From: Actinomycetota bacterium
Lineage (GTDB): Bacteria > Actinomycetota > Humimicrobiia > Hakubellales > JAMDDV01
Length of the DNA: 64,000 nt
NCBI GenBank assembly: GCA_023488455.1
Contig: JAMDDV010000027.1
Span: 27,442 to 91,441, forward strand
Direction of reading: 5' to 3'
In this document: positions 44,254 to 53,415 of the stretch, piece by piece
Numbering within the stretch: position 1 is the stretch's first letter
Layout of the letters: every line of letters starts with the position of its first letter
Program-made: the position numbers and the translations under genes
Notes under the pieces: generated by a model
The model's input: only the letters and a program-made list of their open reading frames with translations
The model's database searches: none
Told to the model about the DNA's origin: nothing

Positions 44254-45423
44254 CTAGAACGGCTTGTTGATATAATCCATCAAGTCTTGCCGCCCTATAA
44301 GTTCATTAAACAGATCATCTTGTGGCATGAACTCTTCTGCTGGAACTACTTTATCAATTACTCCTGAATCCGCTGCTACTTTGATATTATAATCCGCTGC
44401 AATTTTCCAATAATACGGACTATCGGGATTAAAGTAGTTTTCTTTTGCCCACTCAATTGTTATGAATTGGTCATAAACTGTTTCAAGCTCTATGTAGTCC
44501 TCATCAGTACCTTCAGTCCCCGTTACTCTTCTTAAGTTTTCATTCAATATAGGCACTATCTTGTCCGGTTGCTCGTTAAAAAGTCTTATGGAACGGAACT
44601 GTGCAGCTAAATACCTAAGGACCGCCTCGCGATTATCTGCAAGATACTTGTCAGTTGTTGCTATATTGCCATACCACAATCCCATTGGACCAAGTATCTC
44701 CTGACCGCCAAGATTAACATACTTATCGGGCTGCTTTAGTAATTCGATTTCCTGAGGCAGGCTGCCCGTATACACATCACCGTCTCCACCAATGAACGCT
44801 GTTGCTGCCAATTGGTCATCTGCGTAAGTCTTGGCAACATAATCCTTATCTGTTAGTCCGACCTGTGCTACAGCATCACTTATAAGAGCAAAACGGAAAG
44901 GTATGCCTAAAAACGTTTTGCCCTTAAACTCGTTCAACCTGAACTCTTTTGCTTTTTCTAAACCCATCTCCTGAACTAACTCATCCCACGGTTTCCACTC
45001 ACCTTTTCGACCTATAAAAATGAACCCCTTGAAAAGATCGAGCGGCGCTATAGTTTTTACCTGTGGTGCTGTCTTAATAAACGGCACTAACTCTGGAATA
45101 TCATGCGTAACGATGTCAACTTCACCGCGTATTAAAGCTTTTGTTGCGGGCGATGTACTCGTATATTCTTTTACCGTGAAGTCTAATCCTATATCCCTAT
45201 CAAATCCAAGATCTTTTGTGGCGTGTGGCAACTGAAACATTGAATATGGTGCTGTTCCAACATTAACAGGAGTTAACTCCTTTTCAACTTCAACTGTTTT
45301 TTCCACCACCACCGTCTCGGGTGCAGCCGTTGTAGCAGCTACTTCAGCCTTTGGCTGACAGGAAATCAAAACCAGCGGTAACACCAAAAACATGATTACC
45401 AAAAAATATGTTACTTTTCTCAT
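44254..45423 (-). CDS. ABC transporter substrate-binding lipoprotein (NitT/TauT, NMT1-like)
   Basis: About 389 residues after start correction. A frame begins at 45468, but AAGGAGAGG just before ATG 45423 and the signal peptide MRKVTYFLVIMFLVLPLVLI with lipobox Cys22 mark the true start. A short Ala/Thr linker leads to a type 2 periplasmic-binding domain with RGEVDIVTHDIPELVPF and LGGQEILGPMGLWYG. It captures the substrate for the SsuBC-like pair. Ligand may be a methylated amine or betaine, given its neighbours, but this is inference. Confidence 0.9.
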   Translation of the reverse strand: MRKVTYFLVIMFLVLPLVLISCQPKAEVAATTAAPETVVVEKTVEVEKELTPVNVGTAPYSMFQLPHATKDLGFDRDIGLDFTVKEYTSTSPATKALIRGEVDIVTHDIPELVPFIKTAPQVKTIAPLDLFKGFIFIGRKGEWKPWDELVQEMGLEKAKEFRLNEFKGKTFLGIPFRFALISDAVAQVGLTDKDYVAKTYADDQLAATAFIGGDGDVYTGSLPQEIELLKQPDKYVNLGGQEILGPMGLWYGNIATTDKYLADNREAVLRYLAAQFRSIRLFNEQPDKIVPILNENLRRVTGTEGTDEDYIELETVYDQFITIEWAKENYFNPDSPYYWKIAADYNIKVAADSGVIDKVVPAEEFMPQDDLFNELIGRQDLMDYINKPF

Positions 45424-45516
45424 ATTACCTCTCCTTCTTATATCAAACCCCTTACGCTTTAACTCCAATACTCACACTCTATCAACCACCTACTTTCTTG
45501 AGATAATATCTACTTA

Positions 45517-45526
45517 CCACCTCCTA
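45517..45526 (-). promoter_or_regulatory. Orphan Shine-Dalgarno-like sequence upstream of binding protein
   Basis: Minus-strand TAGGAGGTGG lies about 95 bases before ATG 45423, just after the methyltransferase stop, with no start codon at proper spacing. Matches similar orphan sites before the other two binding-protein genes. Confidence 0.4.
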
Positions 45527-45539
45527 ATCATTATTATTT

Positions 45540-46994
45540 TCATAAAAGCCCCTTTTGCTTATAGTAATTTCTGGCCTCTTGCAAAATTTTCTCAATTTCA
45601 CTGTCTTGCTCTTCTGTCAGAGGTAACGAAACTGTATGAGAAGATAAGATTTCATCAAGCCTTTCTTTTGCGTAATCTATAGCGCTTTTCTTGCCCGTCT
45701 CCATCCATTCAGGATATGTCAATGTATCAGCACACTTCGGTATATATTGTTCATTCTTCCACCATTTTCTCGTATGCTCAGAATCTAAATAATATCCAGG
45801 TATGGGGCCAACCTCATTTATCAAATCTATAGCCAGTGTTTCATCGTTCACCTCAACGCTTTCCAAAAAGCGCCCGATCATTCCTGCAACATCATCATCA
45901 AGTACCGCCTGAACTGGATGCGCAGCAATTTCACCATATATGCCGTTATACAGCTGAATCATGTTTGCACCTGAAATTGCAGCAATAAACGCGCCAACAG
46001 CCTTTTCGTAGCCATCTTGAAAATCAATAATTTTTGAATTTGTGAGACCCATGATGTCGTCACTTGCAGGAATACCGTATTTTCTCCACATCTGATTAAA
46101 AACAACTTGATGCAGGCTGCTGCCAATCGATCCGAACGCAGGAGCTCCATTCCTCATATTCAAAGGAAAGATAAAATGGGCAACTACAATCCTCGTACCA
46201 GGAGATAGCAATTGAGCCAGAACAATAGGTCCAATTAATTCCGCATTAGTAGTAACAGTAGATCCCGCAATGGTAGCGGGTCCTGTTCCGCCCATTACAG
46301 CACCGCTATTAACCCAAATTGGGAAACCTGCTTCTATCCCCATAAACAAACAGTCAATAGCGTCTTTATAATAAGTCAATGGAGGAGAAACCATGCATGT
46401 ACAAAACAGTTCAGAATTTACTACCTGAGCCATCTTAATTGTAAAAATCTCAGCATCAAGATTATATGCAGTCATTTGAGCCTTACTTGAGTTCCTAATT
46501 CTGGCTGCATAGCTTTCAGGCTCAACCATTGCACTGGAGATGCCTTCAAATCCATAATATGGTGTATATGGGCTCATAAAGTGCAGATTCTCCAAAGCAT
46601 CCATCACTGTTACCATATCGTAATTTTCTTTTCTCGTTGCCACTCTGGGTTCCCAGGTCTCCAGGTCCACGGTCTGCATACCTGGAAAGGTATAAAAATA
46701 AAGTGAAGTCCCACCAATTATCAGGTCGTTTTTTGGATCTCGAGCTTTTACTCTAAAACTAGTAGGGGCTTTTCTAAGGCTCTCTTCAACAAGACCTTCT
46801 GGAAACCTTACCCTCATTTCATCATAATTTACGTTACAGCCATTTTTTTCCAAAATTTGTAATGCTTTCTTGTGCTCAATCTTTAAGCCTGTATTTTTCA
46901 GTACATCTAAGGTAGCCCTATGTATAGAATGAACCTGCTCTTCGCTTAACATCTCCAAAGGTTTAAATCTACGAGTAAACCCCATTAATGCCAT
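45540..46994 (-). CDS. MttB-family methyltransferase, non-pyrrolysine
   Basis: 484-residue trimethylamine-methyltransferase-like TIM barrel: RFKPLEMLSEEQVHSIHRAT at the start, GGTSLYFYTFPG, YKDAIDCLFMGIEAGFPIWV and GYYLDSEHTRKWW near the end. The frame is uninterrupted, with no in-frame TAG, so it is of the non-Pyl class that includes betaine and carnitine demethylases. It should transfer a methyl group from a quaternary amine to the corrinoid protein encoded 15 bases upstream. Confidence 0.9.
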   Translation of the reverse strand: MALMGFTRRFKPLEMLSEEQVHSIHRATLDVLKNTGLKIEHKKALQILEKNGCNVNYDEMRVRFPEGLVEESLRKAPTSFRVKARDPKNDLIIGGTSLYFYTFPGMQTVDLETWEPRVATRKENYDMVTVMDALENLHFMSPYTPYYGFEGISSAMVEPESYAARIRNSSKAQMTAYNLDAEIFTIKMAQVVNSELFCTCMVSPPLTYYKDAIDCLFMGIEAGFPIWVNSGAVMGGTGPATIAGSTVTTNAELIGPIVLAQLLSPGTRIVVAHFIFPLNMRNGAPAFGSIGSSLHQVVFNQMWRKYGIPASDDIMGLTNSKIIDFQDGYEKAVGAFIAAISGANMIQLYNGIYGEIAAHPVQAVLDDDVAGMIGRFLESVEVNDETLAIDLINEVGPIPGYYLDSEHTRKWWKNEQYIPKCADTLTYPEWMETGKKSAIDYAKERLDEILSSHTVSLPLTEEQDSEIEKILQEARNYYKQKGLL

Positions 46995-47008
46995 GCTTTT
47001 ACGCTCCT

Positions 47009-47653
47009 TTATCCACCAATCAACTTCAAGGCAAGTTTTGCTGCTCCTGGTGCAGTTGGTTCATACCCGTCAGCTCCTATGTCATTGGCAAAATCTTTAG
47101 TTAGGGCTCCTCCGCCAACTATAACTCTCACCTTCTGCCGCAAACCCTCTTTTACCAAACTGTTAATCACTTTTCTTTGTTCAGGAGCTGTTGTGGTCAT
47201 AAGGGCAGACATAGCTAGAATGTCAGGCTTTATATTTCTAACTGCATCTAAAAATTCAGTTGCAGATATATTCACCCCCAAATCCTGAACATAAAATCCA
47301 GCAGCCTTTAACATAGTGGACACCATAGTTTTCCCAATGCTGTGAATATCACCGAATACCGTACCGATCACAACGGTTCCCAAATTTTTTGTTTCAATGC
47401 CCCTGCTTTGAATTTCAGCTTCTATAACAGAAGAAGCTGCTTCCATTGCTTTCGCTGCTCCCACAAGATCAGGAAGCCATAATTTATTCGCAGAAAAATC
47501 ATCTCCTATTTTTCTTATTGCTTCTGTCAGCGCTTCCATGATTAACAAGGGATCAATTTTTTCTTCCAATGCTCTCTTTGAAATTCTTACAGCTTCTTCT
47601 GTCTTATAATCGAAGATTGATTTCTTCAATTCCTCAATAGTTTTCTCAAGCAT
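47009..47653 (-). CDS. Methyltransferase corrinoid protein (MtbC/MttC-like)
   Basis: 214 residues. N-terminal helical cap (about 1-85), then a B12-binding domain with the D-x-H-x2-G motif at 102-107 (DIHSIG), ADILAMSALMTTT-like strand and a VIVGGGALT nucleotide-loop region. Accepts methyl from the MttB-like partner. No MtbA-type second methyltransferase or RamA-type activator is in this operon. First full gene after the promoter. Confidence 0.94.
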   Translation of the reverse strand: MLEKTIEELKKSIFDYKTEEAVRISKRALEEKIDPLLIMEALTEAIRKIGDDFSANKLWLPDLVGAAKAMEAASSVIEAEIQSRGIETKNLGTVVIGTVFGDIHSIGKTMVSTMLKAAGFYVQDLGVNISATEFLDAVRNIKPDILAMSALMTTTAPEQRKVINSLVKEGLRQKVRVIVGGGALTKDFANDIGADGYEPTAPGAAKLALKLIGG

Positions 47654-47696
47654 TTTTTTCTTTGCATATCTCCTTCTTATGTTATTGGGGCACTAT

Positions 47697-47783
47697 CTAA
47701 ATATTCTCTGCTGACATTATCGAGTTTTGAAAAGCAATCTGAGTTTTTTGAAGAAGAAATATTAAGATTCCTAACCTATTCAA
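47697..47783 (-). CDS. Possible 28-residue leader peptide
   Basis: In the 190-base leader of the corrinoid-protein gene, a GGGAGGAGG (47789-47797) is followed at about 6 bases by TTG 47783 and a 28-codon frame ending in TAG at 47697. The product begins MNRLGILIFLLQ and has no recognisable domain. It may be a leader peptide or a by-product of an mRNA-stabilising ribosome site. Confidence 0.3.
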   Translation of the reverse strand: MNRLGILIFLLQKTQIAFQNSIMSAENI

Positions 47784-47849
47784 ATTAACCTCCTCCCAGG
47801 CAAATTACAATAACAAATAGATTAATTAGTTAGGTTTTTTTCATTACTA

Positions 47850-47877
47850 ATTATAAATTATGATTCTTTTTTGTCAA
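47850..47877 (-). promoter_or_regulatory. Consensus promoter of the corrinoid methyltransferase operon
   Basis: Minus-strand TTGACA (47872-47877) and TATAAT (47850-47855) are 16 bases apart, both perfect hexamers. Start near 47843 gives a leader of about 190 bases. The 47654-47984 interval holds this promoter, the possible leader peptide and the start region of the divergent ROK gene, with TTAGTTAAAAT-type repeats that may be ROK sites. No cobalamin riboswitch box was seen. Confidence 0.7.
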
Positions 47878-47984
47878 CTAAAATCCTGGCTTGACTTACT
47901 GTTAAAATAATTCCATAAAAAGATACTTGTCTTAGTTAAAATAAAATGTTTACAAAAAGATCAAGAACGTTTAATTTTTAATCT

Positions 47985-49250
47985 ATGATTTCAAAAACAA
48001 ACAGTGATCCAATACAAAAGATCATATCGACCAAAGACATAAACAAAAGAAATATCTTAAGAATAATAAAAAACAACTCGCCGATATCGAGAACAGAAAT
48101 AGCCACAAGATTAAGAATTAGCAAAACAACTATTTCGACATACATTAACGAATTAATAGATGATGGCCTAATAGTCGAAAACGGTTTTGGAGATTCCACA
48201 CTCAGGGGAGGGAAAAAACCAACATTATTGTCCTTTAATAATCATGCTAAATATATTTTATGTACAGAAATAGGAGTTAGTAATATCAGAACAGCAATTA
48301 CAGATTTAGACTCCAATATCATCAAACAGAAAGTCATTCCAACAGAAGAATGGCTGGGTCCAGACATTGTCATAGGGAAAGTCATAAATTCTCTTGAAGA
48401 TGTCCTGGATCAATCACAAATAGCCCATAAAGATATATTGGGAATCGGAATAAGTGTACCTGGATTAGTAAGCACAGATAATAAAATAGCAGTTTTCTGT
48501 AATAGGCTAACAGGATGGTCAAATATCCACCTGGGCGAAATATTATATAAAAAGTTCAAATTGTTTGTACACATCGAAAATGAATGCAGGATTGGAGCAA
48601 TAGCAGAAAAATATTTTGGGAAAGCAAAAAATTACAATAATTTTGTTAGTGTTATCATGGGGGAAGGTGTTGGTTCAGGCATATTCGTCGATGGCAAATT
48701 ATACATAGGTAGTCATAAAATCAGCGGTGAATTTGGGCATACCACGGTTGATGATAAAGGAGAGAAATGTCATTGCGGTAACGTAGGTTGTCTAACAACA
48801 ATTGCATCTACTAATACATTAAAAGCAACTATTGAAAAAATAGTTTCAGATAATCCAAGCTCTTTGCTCCATCATAAAATGATAAATTCTAAAAACCTGG
48901 ATATCGAAGACATTTATGACGCTTTCCACAAGGGAGATAGATATGTTGAAAAAGAAGTATTAAGAAACGCCTACTGGGTTGGCCTTGGAATCGCAAACCT
49001 GGTAAAGGTATTAGACCCAGAGATAATAATAATCTCAGGTAATGCAGTAAATTTCGGTGAAAAATATTTGAATGTTGTAATCAAAACTGTTGAAGACAAA
49101 GCTTTCCCCGTTGTTTCAAAAAATAAATTTAAAATAGTTTTTTCTGATCTTGGAGAATCAATACGAATTAAAGGTGCATCAATAATGATATTTGATCGCG
49201 TTTTTGGTTTCAGCAATTATGATCTGAGTAAGGAATTTATCGTTAAATAA
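47985..49250 (+). CDS. ROK-family repressor, paralogue of the ara-operon regulator
   Basis: 421 residues with the same architecture as the ROK protein at 38719-39984: helix-turn-helix near 20-60 (NKRNILRIIKNNSPISRTEI), PTEEWLGPD at about 117, and zinc motif CHCGNVGCLT (about 260-269), where the usual Glu is Thr. Divergent from the methyltransferase operon and probably its regulator. No ribosome binding site precedes the ATG. Confidence 0.9.
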   Translation: MISKTNSDPIQKIISTKDINKRNILRIIKNNSPISRTEIATRLRISKTTISTYINELIDDGLIVENGFGDSTLRGGKKPTLLSFNNHAKYILCTEIGVSNIRTAITDLDSNIIKQKVIPTEEWLGPDIVIGKVINSLEDVLDQSQIAHKDILGIGISVPGLVSTDNKIAVFCNRLTGWSNIHLGEILYKKFKLFVHIENECRIGAIAEKYFGKAKNYNNFVSVIMGEGVGSGIFVDGKLYIGSHKISGEFGHTTVDDKGEKCHCGNVGCLTTIASTNTLKATIEKIVSDNPSSLLHHKMINSKNLDIEDIYDAFHKGDRYVEKEVLRNAYWVGLGIANLVKVLDPEIIIISGNAVNFGEKYLNVVIKTVEDKAFPVVSKNKFKIVFSDLGESIRIKGASIMIFDRVFGFSNYDLSKEFIVK

Positions 49251-49272
49251 CCTTCCCATTTCATTTAACACA

Positions 49273-49345
49273 CGGCCGACACCACTTGACCTAGGCTTCT
49301 GTTTTCAATAGCCACAAGAAGAGTGGGGCCGGAATGACAGCTGTC
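49273..49345. other. Nested stem structure in intergenic spacer
   Basis: Three nested stems can be drawn: CGGCC/GGCCG (49273-49277 with 49327-49331), CCACT/AGTGG (49282-49286 with 49322-49326) and GGCT/AGCC (49294-49297 with 49310-49313). The palindrome GACAGCTGTC follows at 49336-49345. The spacer is more GC-rich than its surroundings. It could be a convergent terminator region or a small RNA. No T-run follows on either strand. Confidence 0.3.
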
Positions 49346-49494
49346 TGATCTCTAAGGTATTTATGCCTCCATTCCTAATCTTTTGCCGCCTGCAATATTA
49401 ACAAATGTCTTACCTACAACTTAAAATATATCTGGTGTTAGCTTTCAACAGTTGGTTATTGATTAATTTTAGATCGATAATGACAATTTTTTAA

Positions 49495-50643
49495 TTAATA
49501 CTCCCAGTATTTAGAAAGTGTCTCGTACATTGTAATAATGTTTTCCGGCGGAACTCCATTTTGGATATTATGGATTGGTGAGAATATGTATCCACCACCT
49601 GGTTTTAAATCAGTTATTCTGCGCTTGGTTTCATCTCTTACCTGCTGTGGTGTACCAAAAGCAAGTATGGTTTGAGCTTCACATGACGCTCCCCAAAAAG
49701 AAATATCTCTACCAAATTCTCTCTTTAATTTTGCAGTATTCCCCATTCCATTACAACCGACTTGGATTGGATGTAGTATATCAATACCAATTTCAATTAA
49801 ATCCGGGATAAGTGGATATATTGCGCCATCAGAATGGAACCAGAGCTTAGCTTTAGTCCTGTTTTTTATTGCTTCAAATATTCTTTTTTCTCGCGGTTTT
49901 ATTAATTTTCTATATAGCTCCGGAGATATTAATAAGGAATTTTGGGAGGCAAGATCTTCCCAGTATATAACAACCTGTATTAGATCCCCAACCTCATTTA
50001 ATATGTTTATATATGCCTGTGTATATATTTCGCAAAGTTTTTCAAGCACATATTCCGCAGTTTTATGATCCCAACCTAATAAACTATAAAATTCCTCCAT
50101 TCCCATAATTCTGGCAGGATGTTCAAATATTCCACCCCCAAAGAGGGGATTACAGCAGATTGCATAATCTGTTTCATTAAATATTTTTAGAGCTTTATCT
50201 CTTATGCCTTTAGTGCGATGTGGATTATTAGGGTCAGGCCATTTGAATTTTTTCAAATCTTCAAGGTTACTTTTTACAGGGAAGCTCCAATAATCAAAGT
50301 AATAACCCTTTTCCTTCGGCATTCTTAGGGTTGCACCCCATTCATCGATAAAAGTAAAATAGCGGCCTTCATCTTTTATCTCAAGTTTCCACCAATCTGG
50401 TGGATTGGGAGTCAAAGGGACACAGTCAACTTCAAAAAAATCCATTAGCCTTTGGTCAATAACGGGCAATTGCTGAACAACATCAAAAATTTTTGGTTCT
50501 TCAACTTTCAAACCAATATGTTTAATTAAGTCTTTATATGCTTGAATGCAAATGCTTGTAGCGGCTGTACCGCCAAGATCGTTTGGAATTCTATCTGGCT
50601 CTTCATGATTCAGTGCTTTTATTATTCTTTCTCTGCTGTTCAT
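49495..50643 (-). CDS. Uroporphyrinogen decarboxylase superfamily protein (HSDG type)
   Basis: 382 residues; opens NSRERIIKALNHEEPDRIP and carries HSDG at 270-273 in place of HSCG, so the putative zinc cysteine is Asp. The C-terminal loop reads FSPIHNIQNGVPPENI. No HemE substrate motif. Last gene of the transcription unit with the RbsABC-type transporter, suggesting work on the same substrate. Reaction unknown. Confidence 0.82.
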   Translation of the reverse strand: MNSRERIIKALNHEEPDRIPNDLGGTAATSICIQAYKDLIKHIGLKVEEPKIFDVVQQLPVIDQRLMDFFEVDCVPLTPNPPDWWKLEIKDEGRYFTFIDEWGATLRMPKEKGYYFDYWSFPVKSNLEDLKKFKWPDPNNPHRTKGIRDKALKIFNETDYAICCNPLFGGGIFEHPARIMGMEEFYSLLGWDHKTAEYVLEKLCEIYTQAYINILNEVGDLIQVVIYWEDLASQNSLLISPELYRKLIKPREKRIFEAIKNRTKAKLWFHSDGAIYPLIPDLIEIGIDILHPIQVGCNGMGNTAKLKREFGRDISFWGASCEAQTILAFGTPQQVRDETKRRITDLKPGGGYIFSPIHNIQNGVPPENIITMYETLSKYWEY

Positions 50644-50801
50644 TTTTTATATCCCTATTATTAATAAAGCTTAGATTGCGTTTGCTAAGATCCTGTATTG
50701 GCTGTAACTAAACCCGCTTAGGTATTAACTCATAACATTAAAAAGAAGATATTTCTCATAATCCAATAATCAATTTTTATTAATTTCGGTTCTTATAGAT
50801 T

Positions 50802-51815
50802 CTATTTTTTCTTTAACCAAAACTCACTAATATATAGAGCGATTATAAGTATAATTCCTGTAACTAAATTTTGAATATTTGTAGGTAAACCAATAATAGA
50901 TAGACCGTTTATAAGTACTGACAAAAAACTAATACCAATTAGAGACCCTAATACTCCACCCTTCCCACCAGAAATCGCACTACCTCCTAATACACAAGCA
51001 GCTATGGTTGTAATAGGATAATTTTGACCGAAAATTGCTTGAGCGTTTGTAAGCTTAGAAGCAAGAATTATTCCGCCAATAGCAGAAGTAGCACCGGCTA
51101 TCACAAACAATATTATTTTAATTTTATTAACATTAATACCAGCATATGTTGAAGCAGTTTCATTATTCCCTATTGCATATATATATCTGCCAAAAACTGT
51201 AGTCTTAAGTATTACATAAAAAGCGACATATAATATTATTAATATTATTAAGGATATTGGGATAACATTACCAATATTATATGTTCCTAAAATAATGAAA
51301 AAAGGCGTAGTAATAGTAATGTAGTTACCTTTGGTAATTGACAACGACAATCCCATAACTATTGATAACATTGCTATTGTTGTAATAAGAGCATTTATGC
51401 CAACTTTTGTGACTATTACTCCATTTATAAACCCAATAATTCCACCCACAGCAATAACCAATAGCAATATTAATAAAGATCTTCCGGCGTCATTAATTTC
51501 AAATATATTCAAAATTTTTGCCAAAACAATACCCGAAAATCCTGCAACTGACCCTACAGAAATATCAAAACTTCCTGAAATTAGTAATAATGTCTGACCA
51601 ATGCAAACGACCCCTATTGCAACAGTTAAAACGATAATTGTAACGATATTATTTAATGTTAGAAAATCACTGCTTCTAATAGAAAAAAATATTAAAGAAA
51701 TAGACAGAATTACAAGCAGTAAAATACTATTTAAAGATTTTAATAGTAAATTCTTTTTGTAATTAAATTTATGTCCGGTGCTAATCTCTTGAGAATTCAT
51801 ATTAACCCATTTCAT
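50802..51815 (-). CDS. Sugar ABC transporter permease (RbsC family)
   Basis: 337-residue permease with TLLLISGSFDISVGSVAGFS early and CVLGGSAISGGKGGVLG near the C-terminus, about ten membrane helices. It follows the ATPase by 23 bases. A second permease of the same family is at 54824-55822 in the other unit of the regulon, so the channel is probably mixed. Confidence 0.93.
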   Translation of the reverse strand: MKWVNMNSQEISTGHKFNYKKNLLLKSLNSILLLVILSISLIFFSIRSSDFLTLNNIVTIIVLTVAIGVVCIGQTLLLISGSFDISVGSVAGFSGIVLAKILNIFEINDAGRSLLILLLVIAVGGIIGFINGVIVTKVGINALITTIAMLSIVMGLSLSITKGNYITITTPFFIILGTYNIGNVIPISLIILIILYVAFYVILKTTVFGRYIYAIGNNETASTYAGINVNKIKIILFVIAGATSAIGGIILASKLTNAQAIFGQNYPITTIAACVLGGSAISGGKGGVLGSLIGISFLSVLINGLSIIGLPTNIQNLVTGIILIIALYISEFWLKKK

Positions 51816-51838
51816 TTAACTTACTACTTATATACTTA

Positions 51839-53344
51839 CTAATTGCCTATTGCATATTTGAGAATATCATATTCTTTTATTTCTTCTGAATTTATTAATT
51901 CCTTTGTAACCTTTCCATCTTTAAATACAAGAATTCTATCGCTTAGATTTAAAATTTCAGGTAATTCCGACGATACAAATATAATACTCTTGCCTGAATC
52001 AGCTAAATCTCTTATCAATTTATATATCTCATTTTTGGAGCCAACATCTATTCCTTTTGTGGGCTCATCAAAAACCAATACTTCTGAATTTGCATTCAGC
52101 CATTTTGCTATAGAAACCTTCTGTTTATTTCCACCACTAAGTGAGTCTACAATTGTATTTATCGAAGGCGTTTTTATAGTTAAATCTTTTACAAATTTTT
52201 CAGTTTTGTTTTTCTCTTTAGCTTTGTTAATAAACCCAAATTTTGAAATTAAATTATAAATAGACATATTAACGTTACTCATTACATCCATAGATAGAAT
52301 TAACCCTTGAGTATAACGATCCTCAGGAGCTAAACCAACTTTATTATTTATTGCCTTTTTCGGAGAATTTATATCAACTTCTTTACCAAAAACTTTTATT
52401 TTTCCGCTATCAACTTTATCAATACCAAATACCGCTTCTGCAACTTCCGATCTACCCGACCCAATTAACCCAAACCATCCTAATATCTCACCCTTTTTAA
52501 GATTAAAGCTTATATCATTAAATTTTCCATTCAGGCTTAATTTCTCTACCTCAAGGGCGTTCTCGTCCGAGATATATTCAGTTCTATCAATCTTCTTTAA
52601 AAAACTTAAATCTCTTCCCACCATTGAATTTATTATTTTATCTTTCGTAGTATCTTTTATATTTGATGTCATCACATATTTGCCATCCTTAAATACCGTA
52701 ACTCTATCTGCTATTTGAAATACTTCTTCCAGTCTATGACTAACATATATTATCGATACACCTTTCTTCTTAAGCTCTACTAACAATTTAAAAAGTCTAT
52801 CTGATTCATCCTTTGTTAATGATGATGTAGGCTCATCCAGACAGACTATCCTCATGTCCAATATTAGAACTTTCAATATTTCCAATAATTGCTTGTCAGC
52901 TATTGATAAATCCCCAGCCAATGTTTCATTATTTAATCCAGCTATAACACCGCCAAATAACCTTTTTACCTCATTTGTTTTTTCTCTTACTTCTCTCCAA
53001 TCAATAAAACCAAATCGGCTTGGGTATTTGCCAACATATACATTTTCAGAGACATTTAAAAATTCCATCAGTTCTATTTCCTGGGGTACAAATGTTATTC
53101 CCCGCTTCCTAGCACTATTAACATCATTTATCTTTATCTGTTTTCCATCCAATAGAATAGTTCCACTGTCTTCCCTATAAACTCCACACAATATCTTGAT
53201 AAGTGTGGATTTACCTGCACCATTTTCACCAACAAGAGCATGGATTTCTCCTTTTTTTAATCCAAAGTTTACATTATCTAGGGCTATTACTCCTGGAAAA
53301 CTTTTGGAAATATTTCTTACCTCAAGAATATAACCATCGCTCAT
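51839..53344 (-). CDS. Sugar ABC transporter ATP-binding protein, double domain (RbsA family)
   Basis: 501 residues with two nucleotide-binding domains: Walker A GENGAGKST (39-47), signature-like LSIADKQ, Walker B IVCLDEPTSSL; second domain GLIGSGRSE, LSGGNKQKVSIAK and VLVFDEPTKGID. The second Walker A has Arg for Lys, as usual in the family. It serves the two RbsC-like permeases of this regulon. Confidence 0.94.
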   Translation of the reverse strand: MSDGYILEVRNISKSFPGVIALDNVNFGLKKGEIHALVGENGAGKSTLIKILCGVYREDSGTILLDGKQIKINDVNSARKRGITFVPQEIELMEFLNVSENVYVGKYPSRFGFIDWREVREKTNEVKRLFGGVIAGLNNETLAGDLSIADKQLLEILKVLILDMRIVCLDEPTSSLTKDESDRLFKLLVELKKKGVSIIYVSHRLEEVFQIADRVTVFKDGKYVMTSNIKDTTKDKIINSMVGRDLSFLKKIDRTEYISDENALEVEKLSLNGKFNDISFNLKKGEILGWFGLIGSGRSEVAEAVFGIDKVDSGKIKVFGKEVDINSPKKAINNKVGLAPEDRYTQGLILSMDVMSNVNMSIYNLISKFGFINKAKEKNKTEKFVKDLTIKTPSINTIVDSLSGGNKQKVSIAKWLNANSEVLVFDEPTKGIDVGSKNEIYKLIRDLADSGKSIIFVSSELPEILNLSDRILVFKDGKVTKELINSEEIKEYDILKYAIGN

Positions 53345-53415
53345 TTTTAAATTTTCCTTTTGAAAATATACATTATTAATTGCAAATAACCCAAGCCAAC
53401 TAACTTATTTTGTAA

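Noticed and set aside
45540..46994. Pyrrolysine-containing trimethylamine methyltransferase
   Set aside because: The frame is continuous with no in-frame TAG, so it belongs to the non-Pyl group.
47654..47984. Cobalamin riboswitch in the long leader of the corrinoid operon
   Set aside because: No B12-box-like GCCACTG sequence or compact multi-stem core was found.
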